This document shows positions 1 through 8,701 of a stretch of DNA of 35,489 nt, one piece after another. The stretch comes from Spirochaetales bacterium UBA6872 (lineage in GTDB: Bacteria; Spirochaetota; Spirochaetia; Sphaerochaetales; Sphaerochaetaceae). Numbering within the stretch: position 1 is the stretch's first letter; each line of letters begins with the position of its first letter. Under the pieces are notes generated by a model. It had not been told where the DNA came from, searched no databases, and was given only the letters and a program-made list of their open reading frames with translations. Where the stretch lies: the NCBI GenBank assembly GCA_002452215.1, contig DKCO01000006.1, positions 1 through 35,489 of the forward strand. The letters are read 5' to 3'. The translations under genes were made by a program, and so were the position numbers.

Positions 1-16
1 TTATTTATGTCGTTTA

Positions 17-250
17 CTATAGATACGGCATCAATACATATGGATCTTGAAATTTTTTATTTTCAAAAGAATCAAAAGCTATTTCTATGATGTGTTTTTT
101 ATCCACTCCTTCGGAAAGAAGATACTCCTTAAAAAGATTAAACAGCAGATAAGATTTTCCGCATCTGCGAATTCCGGTTATGACTTTGATAAGACCATTG
201 TGCTTTTTATTGATAAGTTTTTTCAGGTAAGCGTCTCTTTTAACAACCAT
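17..250 (-). pseudogene. Truncated AAA-family ATPase (AAA_14/DUF4143 type), N-terminal fragment
   Basis: The 77-residue frame begins MVVKRDAYLKKL and carries a Walker A motif, GIRRCGKSYLL, at about residues 26-36. This is the usual start of the AAA_14 plus DUF4143 ATPases, which are normally about 400 residues long. A plausible ribosome-binding site (AGAGG, 6 nt upstream) precedes the ATG. The frame hits a TAG at 17-19 soon after the DPYVL segment, and further stops follow within the 16 bases left in the window. The Walker B and DUF4143 parts are therefore absent here or out of frame. I read it as a broken gene. Only 16 bases lie beyond the stop, so a single frameshift with the rest of the gene outside the window cannot be excluded. 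It is probably unrelated to the sugar locus. Confidence 0.6.
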
Positions 251-479
251 ATTTTGCCTCTATTTCAAATTTTTGCGTGTACCCGCATTTTTCGCTATTC
301 GATTAACCAGAATCAAGTCGTTAAAATCAGTTCTAGGCAGTAGCTATTCATCAGCTTCAAGATTAATTATTGGCTTAGATGCAACTGAATTGTTACCTTC
401 TTTATATTTTTCAAAGAAAACAGACAATGTAAGACTTCTAAAGATATTGAACCAATAGTATTGTCAGAGCCATGCTACT

Positions 480-1583
480 TTAATCGCTATATTTTAAAGA
501 TCTTCTCATCTCTTCAATTGATGCACACATCAAAAGAAATGTGCCGACGCCATGAAGATCATTGATAGAACATGGGCGATTAATGTAGAAATCGTAGTCG
601 CCAACACATGTTCCGATGCAAACATTGCCTATCTCTAGATCATCGTCATTGATTTCAAGAGAGTCTGCAACACCCTTGAATGCCTTCTCTGCAATACTCG
701 AATCGGCCTTTGGCAAGAATCCATAACAGACAGCTTTTGCTATTGCAGCAGCAAAAAGTGATGTGCAAGAGTTCTCTGGCCAGTTGCCATCAGCATTTGG
801 CTTATCAACAACCTGATACCATCTTCCGTCTTTGCTTTGGTATCTCATTACTGCTGAAAGAAGATCTACAGCAACATTTACAAGCTCTATTCTTCTCAAA
901 TCGCCATCATCAATCTGATCAATTATATCTAGAATAGCTACAGGGACCCAACCTATTGAACGCCCCCAGAATTCACCAGAACGTCCTGTGAATTTATCAG
1001 CCCAAGGTGCTGTTCTCGTCTCGTCCCAGGCATGATACCACAACCCTGTTTTTTCGTCTCTGGTAGCATTTCTCATTGTTATAACTTCATGATATATAGC
1101 ATCAATATATTCAGGATGATTGAATCGACGACCATACTCAGCAATAAACGGACCTACCATATATAGACCATCAAGCCACATTTGCCCAGTCAAGTTGACT
1201 TTATGATAAAGCCCTCCATTCTTGCAACGCGGACATGCATTGTACTCACCAACAACATAGTCCATTTCCTTTCTGTAGATTTCATTCCCTGTCCTGTCAT
1301 ATATTGGATAGAGAATGATCCCAGGCTGTATGTCATCTAGATCTCCATAATCTACAAGTTTGGCGCTTGCATCAGGATTGAAAACTGAGTCAATCCAATT
1401 CTTGGCATAGATGAAAATATCATCTCGCGCAGAAAGTGTTGCAATCTTGAGCATTCCAGAAAGGAACACTCCTTGATGATAATGGAAATGCCCCTTCGGA
1501 GGCAGAGCCTCTGCCTTGTACTTTCTCATCATTGTATCAGCTGCCGCATTGGCATACCCAAGTGGTGAATCAGGTCTGACCAT
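480..1583 (-). CDS. GH105-family unsaturated uronyl hydrolase (YteR/YesR type)
   Basis: This 367-residue protein resembles the (alpha/alpha)6-barrel unsaturated rhamnogalacturonyl/glucuronyl hydrolases. These remove the 4,5-unsaturated uronic acid that polysaccharide lyases leave on the non-reducing end, by hydration of the double bond. Family-like signatures include QMWLDGLYMVGPF near residue 135, whose Asp is the likely catalytic acid, then SGEFWGRSIGW near 205 and a C-terminal DLHGVGTFLLM segment. There is no signal peptide, so it should act in the cytoplasm. The start is supported by AAAAGGAG 5 nt upstream of the ATG. It is the last gene of the minus-strand transport operon, 80 bp after the heparinase-like lyase, so that lyase's product is a plausible substrate. 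The sugar beneath the unsaturated residue cannot be told from sequence. Confidence 0.85.
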   Translation of the reverse strand: MVRPDSPLGYANAAADTMMRKYKAEALPPKGHFHYHQGVFLSGMLKIATLSARDDIFIYAKNWIDSVFNPDASAKLVDYGDLDDIQPGIILYPIYDRTGNEIYRKEMDYVVGEYNACPRCKNGGLYHKVNLTGQMWLDGLYMVGPFIAEYGRRFNHPEYIDAIYHEVITMRNATRDEKTGLWYHAWDETRTAPWADKFTGRSGEFWGRSIGWVPVAILDIIDQIDDGDLRRIELVNVAVDLLSAVMRYQSKDGRWYQVVDKPNADGNWPENSCTSLFAAAIAKAVCYGFLPKADSSIAEKAFKGVADSLEINDDDLEIGNVCIGTCVGDYDFYINRPCSINDLHGVGTFLLMCASIEEMRRSLKYSD

Positions 1584-1663
1584 AATTACTCCTTTTCATT
1601 AATTTGGCGGCAAAATATTGATCCCATTTCAACAAAATAGAACAGTTGACTTGAATGATTAGA

Positions 1664-3619
1664 TTAGAAGAATACTCTTGTGCCTATTTCCTTTTCGCCC
1701 TTTTTGATATTGAAGACATTGAGGCTTCCAAAGCCAATGCATTCGTCTGATATGAATGTATCTGTTGGAGTTGCATATTCCTCATGGGAAGAGACTACAA
1801 GATAATCACGATCATCGTCTGTTATCCTTATAGCTTCAATCTGCTCTGAATTGAATGTAATCCCTTTGAAACAACTTTTTACACTTTTGAGTTCAACTGA
1901 CAAATCATTGCTATTTGACAAATCTATTACGCTCCAAATCGATGCAAATCCATAACTCTCTACTTTGATATCAAGAGCCTTGATCTTCTCCCATTGATTG
2001 TAGTGTCGGCTAATCTGTCCATTTGAACTTGATATATCCAGATCTAGAAAAGATCGCGGGTATATCTTCGCTTCTTTGATATCAACAAATCCATCCTTTG
2101 CATCTGGCTCTATGCCCTCTGCAAGATTAAATCTGGAACAATAGCTATGTTTTTTGTCTGAATACATCTCATCTATGACAACCACAAGTCTTGCATTTTT
2201 CAGCCAAAGCATGCGCCTGTTTATATATACACCTTCTCGATAGTAGCCTAGATGCCCACCTTCGAATCCAATGATATTCCCCTCAGCTTTTGATGCAAAT
2301 CGCGTATTTATTGCCTTATCAAGAGAGTAACACTCCCAGCTATCTTTCTCTGGATAAAGAGACTTTCCATCTACTGTAACGACGTTGTGTGCAAAGTTGT
2401 TCTTGAACCTGTATCTGTCTTCTCCAGCGACATATGTGTAACGGCCCGAATCAACAATAAGGTCCTTCCCTTTGTTGACAATCGAAAAATGTGTTTGATC
2501 GGCATGTCCATGGCCTGCTCCCAACGTACCATTATGAAAACGGACATAGTCAGCGTTGCAATCCCACCCTGTACGAGAATAAATGTTTCCGCTATCGGGC
2601 AAGAAATAATCCAAATCAGCAGGGCAAGCTGAGGCCAAGGATCTGTACTCCTCAACACCTTTCATGCCAACAATCCAGCTTGTTTCATATTCAAGCTCTT
2701 TATAACTGATGCCTTTCCATTCTGGCATAGAGAAGATAAATGCCGACTCTGATATTACATCTCTGATGTCGATATCATCACTATCGCCCATCATTGGTTC
2801 AGAGCCATCCGGTTTCATCCACTTGATGTTCATATAAGAAAGAAGCTTGACTTTTTCATAAAACCAAGGCTCTATCTTTTCCCTGCCCCAACGAGAAAAA
2901 AGAAGAACATCCAAGTAATCTCTTGTAACTTCGTTGTGATACATTGGAGATTGTTCCCATTGAGAACCATCATCATACACTTCATTCTTCAATTCCATTG
3001 ACAGTCTGTATAAAGCTTCCTTCTCCCATTCTGGTCTATCAAAGACAACACCAGCTATGTACAGGCCATGATTTGATAATACTCCCCAGTTGCTCATCAA
3101 ATGGTAGCTATTCCAGCTTCTTCTTAGGATTGAATCTGCATGATTTTGGATGCTGGAGATAAAAAGAGAGTGAATCTCTTCGGCTTCTTTTGTATCCTTG
3201 AAATAAAGCCATGACTTGGAAAGAGTGTCCAGCCTTATGCCTGTCTCTATTGTCCGCCATGCTTTTTCGTTTCTCTTATCATCTTCCTTGACAGTCAAAA
3301 TCCATTGCTTTACTTGATCCTTCCACGCTTTTGCATACTTTTCTTCTCCAGTAAGATGATATGCCTGTCCTAGAGAGATAAGATGCTTTAATCGATTGAA
3401 AGCATAAATCCATTCTGGATCGTTTCCCGGCTGATAGAGAAAGTCAATCTCATCTTCAAACTCAACATATTCCCAAGTCCTCTCCATATCCCAGCGCTGA
3501 TTAAAGATAAATCTCTTGTTGACAGCATCGTTTGCTGTAGAGATTGCAAATGCGCACTCATCTGGATAGTTTGTCTTCAAATATTCAGCTACAGAACGAA
3601 AATCAACTTTCTCAACCAT
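1664..3619 (-). CDS. Heparinase II/III-family polysaccharide lyase, cytoplasmic
   Basis: The 651-residue protein has an all-alpha N-terminal half (about residues 1-330: YQPGNDPEWIYAFNRLKHL, then TIETGIRLDTL) followed by the beta-rich heparinase II/III domain. In the latter, RFHNGTLGAGHGHADQTHF near 380 and FAHNVVTVDGKSLYP near 430 carry the His and Tyr/Asn environment typical of these lyases. Members cleave uronic-acid polysaccharides (heparin/heparan, alginate, other glycuronans) by beta-elimination, leaving unsaturated uronides. No signal peptide is visible, so it probably acts on imported oligosaccharides. It begins 4 bp after the second permease and feeds naturally into the GH105 and GH88 enzymes of the locus. 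Heparin-type, alginate-type and other substrates cannot be told apart here. The absence of sulfatases argues mildly against heavily sulfated substrates. Confidence 0.85.
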   Translation of the reverse strand: MVEKVDFRSVAEYLKTNYPDECAFAISTANDAVNKRFIFNQRWDMERTWEYVEFEDEIDFLYQPGNDPEWIYAFNRLKHLISLGQAYHLTGEEKYAKAWKDQVKQWILTVKEDDKRNEKAWRTIETGIRLDTLSKSWLYFKDTKEAEEIHSLFISSIQNHADSILRRSWNSYHLMSNWGVLSNHGLYIAGVVFDRPEWEKEALYRLSMELKNEVYDDGSQWEQSPMYHNEVTRDYLDVLLFSRWGREKIEPWFYEKVKLLSYMNIKWMKPDGSEPMMGDSDDIDIRDVISESAFIFSMPEWKGISYKELEYETSWIVGMKGVEEYRSLASACPADLDYFLPDSGNIYSRTGWDCNADYVRFHNGTLGAGHGHADQTHFSIVNKGKDLIVDSGRYTYVAGEDRYRFKNNFAHNVVTVDGKSLYPEKDSWECYSLDKAINTRFASKAEGNIIGFEGGHLGYYREGVYINRRMLWLKNARLVVVIDEMYSDKKHSYCSRFNLAEGIEPDAKDGFVDIKEAKIYPRSFLDLDISSSNGQISRHYNQWEKIKALDIKVESYGFASIWSVIDLSNSNDLSVELKSVKSCFKGITFNSEQIEAIRITDDDRDYLVVSSHEEYATPTDTFISDECIGFGSLNVFNIKKGEKEIGTRVFF

Positions 3620-3623
3620 AGAA

Positions 3624-4460
3624 TCACCCCTTTATTCCGGAAGAAGCTACACCTTCTACAAAGTATTTTTGCAATGAAAGGAAAACAATCAAAACAGGAA
3701 TCAATGCAACAACACTGGCCGCCATTATAAGTCCATACTCCGATGAGTACTGGCCAATGAACATCCTGAGTCCAATTTGGATTGTCTTTAGGTTCTGTCT
3801 TGTCAAATAGAGCATAGGACCCAAGAAATCGTTCCAAGTATTGACGAACGTAAAGATTGTAAGTGTCGCCAAAGCCGGTTTAGATAGAGGCAACATTATC
3901 TTCGCCCAAATTTCATATTCGTTCATTCCATCGATTCTGGCAGCTTCGCAAAGGGACGTAGGTACTCCTTCGTAAAATTGCTTCATCAAGAAAACGCCAA
4001 ATGCGCTGAATGCTTGCAAACAAATAATAGCAAGATGTGTATTATTCAATCCAAATGATCTCATCATCATGAACTGAGGTACCATATAAACTTGCCAAGG
4101 CATTGCTATTGTAGCAATGTAGCCCAAGAAGAGTCCTTTCTTCCCCTTGAACTCAAGCTTTGCGAATGCATATGCTGCAAAAGAGCTTGTCAAAAGTTGC
4201 AAGAATGTAACAATTACAGTTAATTTAACTGTATTTAAAACAAATCGAAGAAGCGGAATTTTGGTCCATATATCGACATAGTTGGCCCATCTTGGATTGT
4301 CTGGAATCCAATCGATTGGAAATGCAAAGACATCTTTGTCCAGCTTCAGTGAAGCTGATAGCATCCAAACAAATGGAACTAACATAATAAGTGCATTCAA
4401 AATCAAGAAAAAATAAAGAAGGACTTTTAATGCTTTCTGTCCTGTGGATTGAATCATCAT
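3624..4460 (-). CDS. CUT1 sugar ABC transporter permease, MalG type
   Basis: This 278-residue inner-membrane protein has about six transmembrane segments, beginning VLLYFFLILNALIMLVPFVWML. It has the MalG-family EAA loop, EAARIDGMNEYEIWAKIMLPLSKPALATL, at about residues 188-216, which docks on the transport ATPase. It is the second of two permeases for the sugar-binding protein upstream. The start has AAGGAGG about 9 nt upstream, with two adjacent ATGs possible (4460 or 4457). It lies 14 bp after the first permease. No ATPase gene is in the window, as is usual for CUT1 loci served by a shared MsmK/UgpC-type ATPase encoded elsewhere. Confidence 0.92.
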   Translation of the reverse strand: MMIQSTGQKALKVLLYFFLILNALIMLVPFVWMLSASLKLDKDVFAFPIDWIPDNPRWANYVDIWTKIPLLRFVLNTVKLTVIVTFLQLLTSSFAAYAFAKLEFKGKKGLFLGYIATIAMPWQVYMVPQFMMMRSFGLNNTHLAIICLQAFSAFGVFLMKQFYEGVPTSLCEAARIDGMNEYEIWAKIMLPLSKPALATLTIFTFVNTWNDFLGPMLYLTRQNLKTIQIGLRMFIGQYSSEYGLIMAASVVALIPVLIVFLSLQKYFVEGVASSGIKG

Positions 4461-4474
4461 AGTGCTGTTCCTCC

Positions 4475-5392
4475 TTAATTATCTGTTTTTTCCAACTTGA
4501 ACTGGAAAAGAGTTACGATCAGAACCATAATAAAAAGAATCATAGCCTCTGCAGAAGCCAATCCGAGCTTCCAGCTTATGAATGCCTTATTGTAGATATC
4601 GTAAACCATTACCAAAGTTGCTGTTCCTGGACCGCCTTGCGTAAGCATGTAGACAATGTCATACACCTTAAAGCACTGGATTGTAAGCATTACAAGAACA
4701 AAGAACGTAGTACTTGAAAGCTGCGGCAGAGTGACATATCTGAACTTTTGCCATGTTGTGACGCCATCGATGGATGCAGCTTCATACAGCTCAGAGTTGA
4801 TCCCTTGGATTCCAGCAAGATAGATAATCATATAATAGCCCATATACTTCCAAACAGAAAAAAGAATGACAGTAAACAAAGCCCAATTCTTATCAGCTGA
4901 CCATCCTGGAGGATTATCGACTCCAAACACAGTCATCAATATCATATTTACAGGCCCTTTTGATGGGTTGAATATCATATTCCATACAGCTGCAACAGCT
5001 ACAAGAGATGCAACATATGGAAAGAAGCTTACAGTCCTAAAGAAATTCCTGCCCTTTATCTTCTGGTTCAAAACCACAGCAAGAAACAAAGAACACGCAA
5101 GTGTCAACGGTACAGTGCCAAGCGTGTAGAGAATAGTATTTTTGATTGCAGCCAAAAATTGCGAATCAGTAATAAGATATTTAAAATTATCAAGTCCGGC
5201 CCATGTTATAGGGTTAGAGCCATCCCAATTTAGAAAAGCCAATGCAAAAGCAAAGACAATTGGAACTAGAGTGAAAACAGCAAAACCTATGAAGTTTGGC
5301 GCAATAAAGGAGTATGCGATGCATTGCTTCTTTATCTCTTTTAAAGATCTGCTCCTCCTCAATTCATTTGCTGAACCTTGGATTTTTTCCAT
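4475..5392 (-). CDS. CUT1 sugar ABC transporter permease, MalF/UgpA type
   Basis: Inner-membrane permease of about 305 residues with six predicted transmembrane segments, the first being AYSFIAPNFIGFAVFTLVPIVFAFALAFLNW. The EAA loop reads YEAASIDGVTTWQKFRYVTLPQL at about residues 204-226. I place the start at MEKIQGSANE (ATG at 5392) because GGAGG lies 5 nt upstream. The open frame extends 15 codons further but that part lacks a ribosome-binding site and overlaps the intercistronic hairpin. It pairs with the MalG-type protein to form the translocation channel for the oligosaccharide bound by the upstream binding protein. Confidence 0.92.
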   Translation of the reverse strand: MEKIQGSANELRRSRSLKEIKKQCIAYSFIAPNFIGFAVFTLVPIVFAFALAFLNWDGSNPITWAGLDNFKYLITDSQFLAAIKNTILYTLGTVPLTLACSLFLAVVLNQKIKGRNFFRTVSFFPYVASLVAVAAVWNMIFNPSKGPVNMILMTVFGVDNPPGWSADKNWALFTVILFSVWKYMGYYMIIYLAGIQGINSELYEAASIDGVTTWQKFRYVTLPQLSSTTFFVLVMLTIQCFKVYDIVYMLTQGGPGTATLVMVYDIYNKAFISWKLGLASAEAMILFIMVLIVTLFQFKLEKTDN

Positions 5393-5409
5393 ATGACCCT
5401 CCATCATCC

Positions 5410-5436
5410 AAAAATGCCGTACTGCTACGTACGGCA
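5410..5436 (-). terminator. Intercistronic hairpin with T-tract between binding protein and permeases
   Basis: On the minus strand a perfect 8-bp stem (TGCCGTAC/GTACGGCA, 6-nt loop) is followed by TTTTT. It lies just after the binding-protein stop codon and before the first permease. A partial terminator or RNA-stabilising hairpin here would give more binding protein than permease, which is common in ABC sugar operons. The structure is read directly; its effect on expression is inferred. Confidence 0.65.
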
Positions 5437-5455
5437 CATAAAATAATGATTTTTG

Positions 5456-6757
5456 TTATTTTGCAAGAATCTTGTCTACTTCTGTCCCCATCTTCTTCAA
5501 GCCAGCATCAACTGTTGTGCTTCCTGTCATGATCTCATCATGAGCCTGGTTAAGGACAACTTCGATCTCGCCAGCTTTGTCATGGAGTGGCATCTCAAGA
5601 TATACATTCGCTGTCTCAAGAGCATCAACTGAGTTCTGATCTGTTGGGAATCCTTCAATTGAGCTAACTGTTTCTCTAATTGCATCATTGCTCATTGCTG
5701 GGAATGTTCCTGTTGAAGCAACAACGTTAGCACCCTTTTCGCCTGTTACAAACTCAACAAACTTCCATGCAGCATCCTTGTTCTTGGAAGCCTTTGAAAT
5801 GCCCAATGTTGTGATTGTTCCAAGAGTTGAACCTGGCTCAACACCTTCAGCATGTGGATATTTTACGATTCCCCAATTCTTGACTTCTGTATTTCCACTC
5901 TCAATCTGCTTGATAAGAGTTGCGATATACCATGAACCCATGTTCATCATTGCAACAGAGTTGTTATAGAAGACACCAGAGTAGTGAGTTGATGATGTCT
6001 TGAGAGACGCATAATCCATGCAAACACCATCTTTTTGCTCTGCAAGAACCATCTCATAGTATGGCTTTAGATAGCTGTAGTCACCACCATCTGTGATCTT
6101 ATGCTTTCCATCAAGAATTCCAAAAAGCTGTATTGCTGATCTCCATGTATGATAGTGAGCACCATAGACCTTATTAGCACCAACACCAGATGTCATCTTT
6201 CTTGCAAGAGCATCGTACTCTTCGAATGTCATATCGTTTGTAGGATACTCAACACCAGCTGCATCAAAGAGATCCTTGTTGTAGAAAATTACCCAGAAAT
6301 CAGATCTGAAAGGAAGTGCGTAGAGGTTGCCGTTGACTGTGATTTGCTCAGGGATTCCGTTGTATGCGCCTGTGTCGACTCCACTCTTTTCAATATAGGA
6401 GTTCAAGTTTTCAAGAAGATTTGCCTTGACGTGGTTGTTGTATCCAGGGATATCCTTGATTGTTACAACATCAATAGAGTCATCTCCACCAGAAAGCTGT
6501 GTCTGGAGCATTGTTGAATAATCAGCAGAGCCCAAATCAAGCATCTCAATCTTGATGTCTGGATTTTCAGCTTCGAATGCATCGATAAGTGGCTGATAGT
6601 ATGCTGTCGAGTCCTTGTCCCAGATAGCCCAAGTAAGAGTTGTTATGCCATCTGCCTTCTTTGCCTCAGTTGCGCCATTTGCGAAAAATGCAACAGTTAG
6701 GAGAAGTGCAACAGTTAGGAGAAGTGCAACTAATGTTACGGAAATAAGTTTTTTCAT
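5456..6757 (-). CDS. Extracellular solute-binding protein, family 1 (CUT1 sugar ABC transporter)
   Basis: The 433-residue protein has a Sec signal peptide (MKKLIS, then a Leu/Val/Ala-rich core, then FFANGATEAKKA) and a family 1 sugar-binding fold. That fold starts TTLTWAIWDKDSTAYYQPLIDAFEAENP and ends in GKFAMGSW-like and helper-helix segments such as NSVAMMNMGSWYIATL. There is no lipobox Cys at the cleavage region, so it is predicted to be periplasmic and soluble, which fits a diderm. The ANGATEA end of the leader is typical of Sphaerochaeta-like spirochaetes. The ribosome-binding site is GGGAGG, 6-7 nt before ATG. It heads the minus-strand operon and is divergent from the histidine kinase. 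The likely ligand is an oligosaccharide containing uronic acid, judged from its neighbours only. The leader contains an in-frame 18-bp tandem duplication. Confidence 0.93.
   Translation of the reverse strand: MKKLISVTLVALLLTVALLLTVAFFANGATEAKKADGITTLTWAIWDKDSTAYYQPLIDAFEAENPDIKIEMLDLGSADYSTMLQTQLSGGDDSIDVVTIKDIPGYNNHVKANLLENLNSYIEKSGVDTGAYNGIPEQITVNGNLYALPFRSDFWVIFYNKDLFDAAGVEYPTNDMTFEEYDALARKMTSGVGANKVYGAHYHTWRSAIQLFGILDGKHKITDGGDYSYLKPYYEMVLAEQKDGVCMDYASLKTSSTHYSGVFYNNSVAMMNMGSWYIATLIKQIESGNTEVKNWGIVKYPHAEGVEPGSTLGTITTLGISKASKNKDAAWKFVEFVTGEKGANVVASTGTFPAMSNDAIRETVSSIEGFPTDQNSVDALETANVYLEMPLHDKAGEIEVVLNQAHDEIMTGSTTVDAGLKKMGTEVDKILAK
6690..6730 (-). repeat. 18-bp direct tandem repeat inside the signal-peptide coding region
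   Basis: Two perfect copies of an 18-bp unit (6690-6707 and 6708-6725) are followed by a 5-bp start of a third. The unit encodes a repeated LLLTVA in the hydrophobic core of the binding-protein signal peptide. Because 18 bp is six codons, gain or loss of a unit keeps the frame. Confidence 0.95.
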
Positions 6758-6914
6758 TATTATCCTCCCTTATTTTCATTTCCACATTAGCCGTGCTTTT
6801 TTGATAACAACATACACTTTTTTACACAGATGATGTATATTTTTTCTTTATTTCTAGGTTGAAATGTTTTTTTGTTATTTAACATATAAAAATTTAATAT
6901 TAATAATTTATTTC

Positions 6915-6944
6915 TTGACACGTCTTTATTCTGGAAAATATTCT
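6915..6944 (+). promoter_or_regulatory. Candidate sigma-70 promoter for the two-component/hydrolase operon
   Basis: A consensus -35 TTGACA (6915-6920) and a -10-like TATTCT (6939-6944) are separated by 18 bp in the very AT-rich divergent intergenic region. Transcription would start only about 10 nt before the preferred kinase ATG, which is a very short leader. Either translation starts with little 5' leader, or the functional promoter lies slightly further upstream. I could not identify a convincing minus-strand promoter for the binding-protein gene in the same gap. Confidence 0.4.
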
Positions 6945-6961
6945 ACAAGCGAGTGTTTTAT

Positions 6962-8701
6962 ATGAGGGTTTTGGATTCAATAAGAGGAAGGATAATCGTT
7001 CCTTGCATTTTATTTACAATACTTCTTCTTTCTGTATTCTTGCTGACATTTAGCATACTTACATCAAGACAGCTTGTATCGAATCTTTCCCAAAGCTCTG
7101 CGTACAATCTGGAGCTCATTTCAAATTTTATGGAAGAAGAATTGAAAGCCACAGAGAAATTATTAGGCAAAATCTCAACCAATGATACAATTTTGAATGC
7201 CTTTTCATCTTATAATAAGCAAACTTTTTTAGCAGCATTTGATGTCTTATCTGAGTCAGTCCAATCAAGTTCTGTCTATAATTTAGTAGATAGAGCAATC
7301 GTTTCAAATAATGAAATGACAATTTTCATGCAATATGGCCAAGACACAAGTACATCCCACCCACTCACAAGCGAAAGCCTGAAAAAGGAAATCAATAGCG
7401 ATGCTATTAAATTTGATATCTCTAAGAGTTCCCTTTCTTTTTACAACCAAGACTCAATAAAATTTATCGTCCCTCTGGAGAGTTATCATGAAAACTCTGC
7501 AGGCTTTGTATATATTGCAATAGATGCAAAGGAGCTATTCAGGGCTTGTTTTTCATATGATATGCCAACGTCAGACTCCCTTGAACTTGCAATAGGGGAT
7601 TTTTTGTACAAATTGGAGAATGGTAATTTCAACAAGATAGACTCATCTCAAATCGATAGTAAGGGCAAGGAAATATATTACTCTTGGTTTCCAAACAACG
7701 TAAGTGCAATAAAGTACAGGGATGGATTGAAAAGCTATATCGCTGTCACAATATCTCTTCCAGTTTTTGAGATTTCGATATCACAAATAATACCAGTAGA
7801 TAGCTTTGTCTTAACATCAAGACAATACTGGTCGATTCTTCTTGCAATACTTGTTGCAACCACCCTTCTAGGGGTTCTTCTGTGGCTTACTTTGAATAAA
7901 GTTGTATATAAGCCAATAAAGAAGCTATCAGATAAACTTGAGAAGATATCGAAAGAGGATTTCTCTATCGACAAATCACTCGAGACTGAGGATGAATTTG
8001 GGCAGATGGGGAAAATGATAAACACTCTTTCCGAAAACGTTGTCGCTCTGATGGATGCGAAAGTTCAAGATGAGAAACACAAGCAGGAACTTGAATACAA
8101 GATGCTCCAAAATCAAATCAACCCACATTTTATTTACAATACATTAAATATCATAAAATGGATGGCAACTATACAAAAAGCCCAAGGAATTGCCGAAATG
8201 ACTACATCATTGTCGAGGATGATGAAAACAATATCAAAGGGCGAAGGAGGTATTGTATCACTTAAAGAAGAGCTCGATTTCATCTCTGAATACATAACGA
8301 TAATGCGTTACAGATATGCAAGCAACATTGAGTTTATCCTCAAGATAGAACCATGTCTTCTTTCATCTCCAATTCCACGCTTTACTCTCCAGCCCATCAT
8401 AGAGAATGCTATTTTCCATGGAATAACACCAAAAGGGAAAGGCACAATAGCAATTATTGCAAAAAAATTTGGCACATCATCAATCATAATGATTGCCGAT
8501 AATGGAATCGGATTTGATGCTAATATGATAGATGACAAGAAAAGCAATGGGGTTTTCAAACAAATCGGGATATCGAATATAAAGAAAAGGCTTAGCCATG
8601 TATTTGAAGACAATGCGAATCTCGAGATAAAGAGCTGGCCTGGAGTTGGCACAGCTGTTTACATCAAGTTGCCATTCAGTGAGGATAATGATGAGCTATA
8701 A
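6962..8701 (+). CDS. Sensor histidine kinase, YesM family
   Basis: Inner-membrane sensor kinase of about 579 residues. It has an N-terminal transmembrane helix (IIVPCILFTILLLSVFLLTFSIL), a periplasmic sensor of about 230 residues, and a second helix (ILLAILVATTLLGVLLWLTL, near 295-315). A HAMP linker (VVYKPIKKLSDKLEKI) and the His_kinase domain follow, with the phosphoacceptor His in NQINPHFIYNTLN at about residue 389. The ATPase domain has an N box (PIIENAIFHG), DNGIGFD, and a final PGVGTAVYIKLPF. I prefer the ATG at 6962 (MRVLDSIRGR). A GTG at 6953 is possible but would be nearly leaderless from the candidate promoter. YesM kinases partner AraC-type regulators and control sugar ABC loci. 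The next gene is exactly that partner, overlapping by 11 bp. Confidence 0.93.
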   Translation: MRVLDSIRGRIIVPCILFTILLLSVFLLTFSILTSRQLVSNLSQSSAYNLELISNFMEEELKATEKLLGKISTNDTILNAFSSYNKQTFLAAFDVLSESVQSSSVYNLVDRAIVSNNEMTIFMQYGQDTSTSHPLTSESLKKEINSDAIKFDISKSSLSFYNQDSIKFIVPLESYHENSAGFVYIAIDAKELFRACFSYDMPTSDSLELAIGDFLYKLENGNFNKIDSSQIDSKGKEIYYSWFPNNVSAIKYRDGLKSYIAVTISLPVFEISISQIIPVDSFVLTSRQYWSILLAILVATTLLGVLLWLTLNKVVYKPIKKLSDKLEKISKEDFSIDKSLETEDEFGQMGKMINTLSENVVALMDAKVQDEKHKQELEYKMLQNQINPHFIYNTLNIIKWMATIQKAQGIAEMTTSLSRMMKTISKGEGGIVSLKEELDFISEYITIMRYRYASNIEFILKIEPCLLSSPIPRFTLQPIIENAIFHGITPKGKGTIAIIAKKFGTSSIIMIADNGIGFDANMIDDKKSNGVFKQIGISNIKKRLSHVFEDNANLEIKSWPGVGTAVYIKLPFSEDNDEL

